A stretch of DNA of 10,888 nucleotides from the NCBI GenBank assembly GCA_021775385.1, contig JAJFHW010000151.1, forward strand, positions 1 to 10,888. The letters run 5' to 3'. The notes beneath the pieces were generated by a model. The model was given only the letters and a program-made list of their open reading frames with translations, did not search any database and was not told the DNA's origin. Shown here piece by piece: positions 6,026 to 10,888 of this stretch. The stretch's first letter is position 1; each line of letters starts with the position of its first letter. Both the position numbers and the translations under genes were made by a program. The DNA is from Hyphomicrobiales bacterium. GTDB lineage: Bacteria; Pseudomonadota; Alphaproteobacteria; Rhizobiales; HXMU1428-3.

Positions 6026-6869
6026 CTTTCTTATTTTATTGCTCAGTTCCTTATTGGTTCTTAATTTTAGTTCTTCTGTTAATGCTGAAGATACTGGAGA
6101 TATTCAGGCCGGGAATATACAGAACGTCATTGAAAAATGGGAACATATTAAGACGCGCGTTAAAGCGATTAAAATCCCAAAAGATGAAAGCATCAATGTT
6201 ATCTATCGGAAAGAGCCTTTTGAGTATGTAGAGACGATCGAAGTTTTAACAGGGTCTGGGCGGTTGCCTCTCAGAGGGGTTGCGTTTGACCTTGCGAAAA
6301 GCCGTGTTGTTGTCATCCAAAATTTATTTGGTACTGCTGGAGCTCAGCTTTCTTCAACGGCAGAATTGCAATTTAAAAAGATGTTGCGGAATTTGCTGCC
6401 ACGACAATCATTACAAAAGTCATTTGAACTTGAGGTAGTTGGATTTACGGACATTCAAAATTTTGGAGAATCTTTTGCTCATAATAACTGTGATTTTGTA
6501 GAGCCACGCAATAATGCCTGTTTAGGCTTGGCACGTGCTAACAACACAACAGTGATACTCGATGAATATGTTAGGAGTACGCTCGGGGCTCAATTGCCGA
6601 TTGTTAAAAAATATGACCCTGATCCTTTGATGCATAATTTAAACCTTAGATCAGATGGCAAAATCTGGAAAGCAACGGGCGCAGGGGACACAGCAGCAGA
6701 GATTTCCCAATTACTATCGTTCCAGTTAAAGCCACAAAAAACGTATAGTAGTGATGATATTAAAAAAATACGAGCTGAAGCAAATAAAGTTATCAGACGT
6801 ATAGGATCTGATTTTGAAAGTTTACTACAGCCGTTTCGTTGTGCGATTGTTATTGCTTGGCGTAGTTAG
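6009..6869 (+). CDS. Secreted protein with divergent OmpA-like domain
   Basis: The product is 286 residues. A signal peptide covers 1-26 (hydrophobic FLILLLSSLLVLNF, cleavage after SVNA), so the mature protein is periplasmic or on the outer membrane. A middle region at about 88-190 follows the OmpA C-terminal plan: a strand near LRGVAFDL, a helix with LSSTAELQFKKMLRNLL, the strand LEVVGFTD at 141-148 (OmpA proteins usually have GHTD, whose Asp binds diaminopimelate of peptidoglycan), and a helix with LARANNTTVILDEYV at 174-188, whose Arg corresponds to the second peptidoglycan-contacting residue. An insertion between them holds Cys161 and Cys171, possibly a disulfide. The C-terminal 100 residues are not recognised. 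The start ATG at 6009 has GAGG at 5997-6000 and overlaps the upstream gene by 17 bases. The OmpA relation is from motifs only and is moderate; peptidoglycan binding is inference. Confidence 0.75.
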   Translation: MCCRDNFLILLLSSLLVLNFSSSVNAEDTGDIQAGNIQNVIEKWEHIKTRVKAIKIPKDESINVIYRKEPFEYVETIEVLTGSGRLPLRGVAFDLAKSRVVVIQNLFGTAGAQLSSTAELQFKKMLRNLLPRQSLQKSFELEVVGFTDIQNFGESFAHNNCDFVEPRNNACLGLARANNTTVILDEYVRSTLGAQLPIVKKYDPDPLMHNLNLRSDGKIWKATGAGDTAAEISQLLSFQLKPQKTYSSDDIKKIRAEANKVIRRIGSDFESLLQPFRCAIVIAWRS

Positions 6870-6891
6870 ACTGTAGAGAATTGTATTCATT

Positions 6892-6919
6892 GTGCTGTGT
6901 GCTGTGTGCTGTGTGCTGT
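6892..6919 (+). repeat. Tandem repeat, 4 x 7 bp GTGCTGT
   Basis: Four perfect head-to-tail copies of GTGCTGT run from 6892 to 6919, starting 22 bases after the stop of the OmpA-like gene. Perfect identity between copies points to recent slippage and possible copy-number variation between strains. It is non-coding and outside both neighbouring genes. Confidence 0.95.
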
Positions 6920-6970
6920 TTATTTGGGACTGATGATATCAAATTTGACTAGGGCATTCTTTGTTTAGAT

Positions 6971-7026
6971 TGCGAGAATGCATGATGTAAAATGCGACAT
7001 CACGTGTTCGCATAATATATATTATG
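6971..7026. repeat. Nested inverted repeats in a convergent gap
   Basis: TGCGA (6971-6975) pairs with TCGCA (7008-7012), and inside it TGATGT (6983-6988) pairs with ACATCA (6997-7002), giving a two-tier hairpin with an internal loop. It is followed by, and overlaps at 7011-7012, a perfect 16-bp palindrome CATAATATATATTATG (7011-7026). It lies between the convergent OmpA-like gene and tpm. No T-run follows, so an ordinary intrinsic terminator is unlikely; an operator, a small RNA element or chance are all possible. Confidence 0.55.
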
Positions 7027-7132
7027 GAAAATAATTATTTAATCATCCCTGTAACTTGTTGATTTCATTGTATTTCTTGATTTGTCTTATCTGTGGTTAT
7101 TTGTTATCTCCCAAGATTGTTGATTTAGGTCT

Positions 7133-7783
7133 TTATTCTAATAGCTCTCGTTCTTTTAAAATCCATACGTTTTCTTTTGCAGTGCATTTGCCTTTTAAGC
7201 CTCCATCTACGTCCTGACTGACTGAATTTGAGATTTCATAAATCTCCTGATAGTTGTTTTCTAGCTCGTTTAACGCGATAGAAAATGGTGGCCCTTTCAT
7301 AAGAGATTGATTGTATTCATATGCTATAAGAAGTTGGGAGGCATTCTTTGTTATATGCATTAGATGCTGACTGTAGTTGGAGCGGATTGTTTCAGGTAAT
7401 GCCACATAGGCTCCCCTATCATATATAGCGTCAATGTGCCCTAAGATTTCTTGTGTCAGGTCGAAGATGTTTCCAACATAGATATCAATATTTGGTGCAC
7501 TGTAATGCTTTAATGATCCTGTTACTTTTATGCATGGTGCTACATCTAACTGTTTGAATAATTCATTGACTGCAAATTCACTTAATTCAGCACCAGCAAC
7601 ACTCTGCCCTTTTGACAGGAGCCAACCTATATCAAGAGTTTTACCGCAGAGTGGAATGAAGATGCGGTTGTTTTCTTTTATGGGCAGTTTATTAAAATTA
7701 TTTATGAGATGTGAGTTTACTTCGCTTTCATGAAATGGAATTTCATTTTTTTCCCATCGATCGTGCCAAAAGTTATCGTCCAT
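7133..7783 (-). CDS. tpm: Thiopurine S-methyltransferase family protein
   Basis: Bacterial TPMTs are cytoplasmic SAM-dependent methyltransferases. The natural substrates are uncertain, but homologues methylate selenium and tellurium compounds as well as thiopurines and have been selected as tellurite-resistance genes in Pseudomonas. The 216-residue length is that of the family (about 218). Landmarks are FWHDRW at 5-10, IPFHE at 15-19 (usually IGFH), the SAM-binding IFIPLCGKTLDIGWL at 41-55 and GAELS at 64-68, YDRGAYVALP at 121-130 and GPPFS at 164-168. The start ATG at 7783 is preceded by AAGG at the usual distance. The gene is divergent from a MerR-family regulator, with a MerR-type 19-bp-spacer promoter between them, so it is most likely the regulator's target. 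The 263 bases downstream to 6870 contain no clear terminator for it. Confidence 0.93.
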   Translation of the reverse strand: MDDNFWHDRWEKNEIPFHESEVNSHLINNFNKLPIKENNRIFIPLCGKTLDIGWLLSKGQSVAGAELSEFAVNELFKQLDVAPCIKVTGSLKHYSAPNIDIYVGNIFDLTQEILGHIDAIYDRGAYVALPETIRSNYSQHLMHITKNASQLLIAYEYNQSLMKGPPFSIALNELENNYQEIYEISNSVSQDVDGGLKGKCTAKENVWILKERELLE

Positions 7784-7823
7784 ATGGAGACCTTTTAATT
7801 TAGAATGTTTCTTTGATTAGGCT

Positions 7824-7856
7824 AGTATGCAACTTTAAGTCAACTTGAGGTCAAGT
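7824..7856 (-). promoter_or_regulatory. MerR-type promoter and operator of tpm
   Basis: On the minus strand, -35 TTGACC (7849-7854) and -10 CATACT (7824-7829) are separated by 19 bases, the stretched spacing typical of promoters activated by MerR-family untwisting. The spacer holds an imperfect dyad, CCTCAAGTTGACTTAAAG (7850 to 7833), which agrees at 15 of 18 positions with the E. coli soxS operator as I know it (CCTCAAGTTAACTTGAGG). A second perfect dyad, ACTTGA-GG-TCAAGT, overlaps at 7843-7856 and covers the -35. Transcription would start near 7817, about 34 bases before the tpm ATG. Confidence 0.75.
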
Positions 7857-7875
7857 GAAATGTTTGGATGGATTT

Positions 7876-8274
7876 ATGGATATTGGGATTGTTGCAAAAA
7901 ATTCAGGATTACCGGTTTCTACTTTACGTTTTTACGATGAGAAAGGTCTCATTCATTCTATAGGCAGGAATGGTTTGAGGCGAGTGTTTGATGATAATGT
8001 TTTAGAGCGATTGGCTTTAATTGCCTTGGGCCGTCAGGCCGGTTTTTCCTTAGATGAAATAGCTTCGATTTTTACTGATGATGGACCGAAAATAGACAGG
8101 CATCAATTATTGAGAAAAGCAGAAGAAATTGAGAAGACAATCAAGCAACTTACTAGTTTACGGGATGGATTGAAACATGCTGCGGCTTGTCCTGCAGCAA
8201 CACATTTTGAATGCGTGAAATTCCAACGGTTGCTTAAGCTTGCAATTAAAAATCAACGGCGGGCCCGTGAGTGA
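7876..8274 (+). CDS. MerR-family transcriptional regulator
   Basis: The product is a dimeric DNA-binding activator/repressor of the MerR family. From ATG 7876 it has 132 residues. The winged helix-turn-helix occupies about 1-68, opening MDIGIVAKNSGLPVSTLRFYDEKGLI, the classic MerR start, with LRRVFDDNVLERLALIALGRQAGFSLDEI completing it. A dimerisation helix (about 73-103, KAEEIEKTIKQLTSLRDGL) is followed by ACPAATHFECVKFQRLL with Cys105 and Cys113. SoxR has four clustered cysteines holding a 2Fe-2S cluster; only two are here, so it is not a canonical SoxR. The pair might sense a metal, an oxidant or an electrophile, which is inference. A GTG at 7855 in frame would add seven residues but lies inside the tpm operator, and the longer N-terminus is atypical. 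It is divergent from tpm and probably controls it and itself through the shared 73-93-base gap. Confidence 0.9.
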   Translation: MDIGIVAKNSGLPVSTLRFYDEKGLIHSIGRNGLRRVFDDNVLERLALIALGRQAGFSLDEIASIFTDDGPKIDRHQLLRKAEEIEKTIKQLTSLRDGLKHAAACPAATHFECVKFQRLLKLAIKNQRRARE

Positions 8275-8316
8275 TTATATGACGAGTTTTATTTGTGTTT
8301 TTGGTTGATCATAATT

Positions 8317-8350
8317 AAAGAGCCATCAGTTTTAGCTGATGGCTCTTTTT
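8317..8350. terminator. Strong, probably bidirectional terminator between merR and pepA
   Basis: A perfect 13-bp stem, left arm 8317-8329 (AAAGAGCCATCAG) and right arm 8336-8348, closes a six-base loop. A run of five T (8346-8350) ends the plus-strand side; the matching A-run at 8317-8319 gives a shorter U-run on the minus strand. It lies 42 bases after the merR stop and 26 bases past the pepA stop, so it serves both convergent genes. Confidence 0.93.
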
Positions 8351-8375
8351 AGGTTTTGAGTGACTTTAGGTGAGT

Positions 8376-9911
8376 TTATTTTTCAAAATTTTCTGAAATC
8401 CAGTTGTTTAAGAGGTCAACCCCGTAACCAGAGCCCCAGCTTTGGTTGATAGCTGATTTATTTGAAGCCATTGCGACACCTGCGATATCTATATGGGCCC
8501 ATGGAGTTTCATTCACATAGCGTTGCAGGAATTGGGCCGCTGTAATCGCCCCTCCCCATCTGCCACCGGTGTTTTTCATGTCAGCAAAGGTACTGTTGAT
8601 TAGCTTGTCATATGACGAGCCTGGTTCACCCAGTGGCATACGCCAGACTTGCTCACCAGTATCTTTACCTGAGGCTACTAACATGTCTGCCAGTTCATCA
8701 TTGTTAGAGAACAGCCCTGCATATTCTTTTCCAAGAGCTACCATAATCGCACCGGTTAAAGTGGCTAGGTTGATCATATATTTGGGATTGAATTTTTCTT
8801 GTGTGTACCATAGTGCGTCAGCTAGTACCAAACGACCTTCAGCATCTGTATTAATGACTTCGATGGTTTGGCCAGATTTGGAAGTCAAGATATCACCTGG
8901 GCGTGTTGCTTGCCCATCTGGCATGTTTTCAACCAAACCAACAACGCCAACAGCATTGATTTTGGCTTTTCTTTTAGCAAGAGTTTGCATGAGACCAACA
9001 ACTGTTGCGGAGCCGCCCATATCGCCCTTCATGTCTTCCATGCCGCCAGCACCCTTGATTGATATGCCACCGGTATCAAATGTTACACCTTTACCGACGA
9101 TTGCAAGGGGTTGTTCTGATTTGGCTCCACCCTTCCATTGCATGATGGCTAAGTAAGAACCTTGGCGACTGCCTTCGCCGACGCCTAAAAGGGCATGCAT
9201 TTTTTCAGATTTGAGTTCTTTGTCTGATAGGATCTTAATTTCTAACCCGAGGCTTGATAGTGCTTTGATGCGTTTTGCATATTCATTTGGGCCAAGAATG
9301 TTAGCTGGTTCATTCACCAGGTCGCGGGCTGCAAAAACACCTTGTTGTATGGGAGTTAAGTTGTTTGTGAATTGTTTTTTTGCAGCTGATGCGTCAATTG
9401 ACTGGATTGAGACTTTTTGTAGTTCACTCTCTTTTTCAGTTTCATCGTCTGAGTTGTTTTTGGCTTTAGACGTTTTATATTTATCAAATTTATATTGGCG
9501 TAAGGTGATGCCAAGTCCGAGATTTGCAATAAATTCGGCATCATTTTCTGTTTCTGTGATCAGAGTTGCACTCTCAATGTTTTTGGCTAATAAATGCCCA
9601 CAGACTGTGCCACCAAGGTGTCGCCAATCAATTTTTGTAAGGTCTTTGTTGTCACCCAACCCAACAAGGATAATGCGATCATAATTTGCTGACTTTGGAT
9701 CAGTTATTGTGGGTGATAGAATTTCTAAGATTGAAGATTTAGCACTTTTAAAATTAGCGGCTTTAATGGCTTTTGTAATGAACTTGTTATTCTTTGTGTC
9801 TAGCTCTTTTGCAAGGTCTGAGAGTTTGTTTGACTTTGTTGTAAATAGAACAACGGTGCCTGAATTTGGCAGGCTAATTTTTTCAAAATTTATTTTTGCT
9901 GTTTTGTTCAT
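8376..9911 (-). CDS. pepA: Leucyl aminopeptidase (M17 family)
   Basis: This is a cytoplasmic dinuclear metalloenzyme, expected to be a hexamer, that removes N-terminal amino acids from peptides; E. coli PepA also binds DNA in Xer recombination and carAB control. The 511 residues match the family length. All expected metal ligands are visible: Lys274 in VGKGV, Asp279 in FDTGG, Asp297 in MKGDMGG, and Asp356 and Glu358 in the signature NTDAEGR (354-360). Catalytic Lys286 (SIKGAGG) and Arg360 are present, each four positions later than in E. coli. A Lys/Asp/Glu-rich low-complexity segment (146-166) marks the linker between the N-terminal domain and the catalytic domain and looks lineage-specific. 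The start ATG at 9911 is preceded by AAGAGG at good spacing. It is divergent from lptF, an arrangement common in alphaproteobacteria, and shares a terminator with merR. Confidence 0.97.
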   Translation of the reverse strand: MNKTAKINFEKISLPNSGTVVLFTTKSNKLSDLAKELDTKNNKFITKAIKAANFKSAKSSILEILSPTITDPKSANYDRIILVGLGDNKDLTKIDWRHLGGTVCGHLLAKNIESATLITETENDAEFIANLGLGITLRQYKFDKYKTSKAKNNSDDETEKESELQKVSIQSIDASAAKKQFTNNLTPIQQGVFAARDLVNEPANILGPNEYAKRIKALSSLGLEIKILSDKELKSEKMHALLGVGEGSRQGSYLAIMQWKGGAKSEQPLAIVGKGVTFDTGGISIKGAGGMEDMKGDMGGSATVVGLMQTLAKRKAKINAVGVVGLVENMPDGQATRPGDILTSKSGQTIEVINTDAEGRLVLADALWYTQEKFNPKYMINLATLTGAIMVALGKEYAGLFSNNDELADMLVASGKDTGEQVWRMPLGEPGSSYDKLINSTFADMKNTGGRWGGAITAAQFLQRYVNETPWAHIDIAGVAMASNKSAINQSWGSGYGVDLLNNWISENFEK

Positions 9912-10353
9912 TCATTGCCTCTTTTTAAAACTGGTATGTGCTTGTTTCGTTTTTGATTTTGGGTAGGTTAAACTGTTCGCATCTGAAGCTCAAGCATCTT
10001 CAGTTGGTACTTTTTTCATGCGGCTTTAGTTTCCCCTAGAATTCTACCAAAAGTATACGAGACAACGTCTGCGCCTTTATGTGGCCATGCGGTATGTTTG
10101 TGATCAACACATTATTTTGAATAACCAATTTGTCTCAATTTGGCCTTCTTGGGTTTTTAGATATTTAGTGAAGATATTGTATTGTGGGAACTGGTATGAA
10201 GTTCTTTCCTTGTTTCTTTATTTATGTTCTTGTGAACAGGATTTTTTATGTGATATGGCCAGTTAATTGATTTTGGTTTTTATTGTTCGTATTGTCTTTA
10301 AATAGCACTGACCCTGCCTTGTTGTTTCTGAGTTAGAGATTGTAGATTTACTT
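9912..10353. other. Divergent gap between pepA and lptF
   Basis: No gene is supported here. A 61-codon open frame at 10081-10266 has an aromatic- and Cys-rich composition and no family resemblance, and it is treated as chance. An inverted repeat CTGAAG/CTTCAG (9983-10003, nine-base loop) lies upstream of pepA. A possible lptF promoter is TTGATT (10267-10272) and TATTGT (10290-10295) with a 17-base spacer, matching four of six at each box. No clear promoter for pepA was found. Confidence 0.35.
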
Positions 10354-10888
10354 ATGGATTTATTCAGTCGCTACGTTTTTATGCAAGTTTCAAATGCCCT
10401 AGTTATGATTGTAGGGTCGTTGAGTGCGATTGTGTGGATTGCGACTTCACTGAAACAACTTGAAGGCCTTTCCGGCGGCTTTTTTCTTTTCATTAAAATG
10501 ACAACGCTTGCTATGCCGCAAGCCATGGCAATTGTTGCTCCCAACGCGTTTTTAATTTCATGCCTTTATTCTCTCAATAAGCTCAACTTAGATAGTGAAC
10601 TCATTATTATGACTGCGAGTGGTGCTACGGTTTGGCGTTTCATCATGCCTTATGTTGCTTTGGGACTTATTGTAAGTTTTTTGGTCTTGGCGAGTAATTT
10701 ATTTATTCAACCTGCTAGCTTACAGAAATTGCGAGCTTACATAACTCAGGTTAGAGCCGATTTGATCACACATGTGCTACAAGCTGGAAAATTTTCCAGC
10801 CCCACAGGAAAAATGACGTTTCATATACGTGATCGGAAAAAAGATGGTGATTTGCTTGGTTTGCTAGTTAGTGATGAGCGTAGCCCTA
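10354..10888 (+). CDS. lptF: LPS export permease LptF, N-terminal part (cut by window end)
   Basis: LptF is one of the two membrane subunits of the LptB2FG transporter, which extracts lipopolysaccharide from the inner membrane and passes it to the periplasmic bridge. The visible 178 codons start MDLFSRYVFMQVSNALVM and show the YjgP/YjgQ plan: a first membrane helix at about 10-30, a second at about 50-75 (TTLAMPQAMAIVAPNAFLISCLYSLNKL), the cytoplasmic coupling segment with DSELIIMTASGATVW (82-96), a third helix (97-120), and the start of the periplasmic jellyroll, including LQAGKFSSPTGKMTFHIRDR. The coupling stretch and the position beside pepA support LptF rather than LptG, although LptG is not excluded. 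The ATG at 10354 has only a weak ribosome site. The frame is open to the end of the window; the remaining half, and probably lptG, follow. Confidence 0.9.
   Translation, partial: MDLFSRYVFMQVSNALVMIVGSLSAIVWIATSLKQLEGLSGGFFLFIKMTTLAMPQAMAIVAPNAFLISCLYSLNKLNLDSELIIMTASGATVWRFIMPYVALGLIVSFLVLASNLFIQPASLQKLRAYITQVRADLITHVLQAGKFSSPTGKMTFHIRDRKKDGDLLGLLVSDERSP

Noticed and set aside
2674-7783. A tellurite-resistance island formed by the TerC gene and tpm
   Set aside because: They are about 4 kb apart, on opposite strands, with unrelated genes between and no other ter genes; the shared theme rests on family names.
7855-8274. Identification of the MerR protein as SoxR
   Set aside because: The operator resembles a SoxR box, but the C-terminus has two cysteines instead of the four needed for the 2Fe-2S cluster.
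8569-9684. Long plus-strand open frames over pepA
   Set aside because: They are antisense shadows of a gene with a complete active site; their Pro/Ser-rich composition is typical of reversed coding sequence.
10081-10266. 61-codon open frame in the pepA-lptF gap
   Set aside because: It has an odd aromatic/Cys-rich composition, no good ribosome site and no recognised relative.

Overview
The window looks like chromosomal DNA of an AT-rich alphaproteobacterium. Three things point there. Two tandem porins have the N-terminal DCCADLEERV / TARKGNRKVS pattern of the alphaproteobacterial Porin_2 family (Omp2-like, mainly Hyphomicrobiales and relatives). pepA lies divergently next to lptF, a familiar alphaproteobacterial arrangement. 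FdhD and MobA are encoded together. No tRNA, rRNA, transposase, integrase or CRISPR array is visible, so most of the window reads as ordinary housekeeping and envelope genes. The assignment to organism is inference from protein style only.

Layout. 1-2640: the last codons of one porin with its terminator, then a 580-base regulatory gap, a complete second porin (672-1835) with a near-identical terminator, and a small secreted protein of unknown function (2119-2496). 2674-3396: a TerC-family membrane protein. 3448-5047, minus strand: fdhD followed by mobA, both serving molybdenum-cofactor enzymes such as formate dehydrogenase. 5048-5494: a gene-free divergent region rich in inverted repeats. 5495-6869: a two-gene envelope module, in which a one-pass membrane coiled-coil protein overlaps by 17 bases a secreted protein with a divergent OmpA-like domain. 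6870-7132: a convergent gap with a 4x7-bp tandem repeat and nested palindromes. 7133-8274: a thiopurine-methyltransferase gene (tpm) divergent from a MerR-family regulator. A textbook MerR-type promoter with a 19-bp spacer lies between them. 8317-8350: a strong, probably bidirectional terminator. 8376-9911: leucyl aminopeptidase pepA, minus strand. 9912-10353: a gap. 10354 to the end: the start of lptF, cut by the window edge.

How the genes fit together. The outer-membrane theme is strong (porins, small beta-rich secreted protein, OmpA-like module, LptF). fdhD and mobA form a molybdoenzyme maturation unit whose target enzyme is outside the window. The tpm/merR pair looks like a self-contained inducible detoxification switch. 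The least described parts are the coiled-coil/OmpA-like gene pair, the MerR regulator with only two C-terminal cysteines sitting on a SoxR-box-like operator, and an FdhD whose cysteines are placed differently from the E. coli protein.
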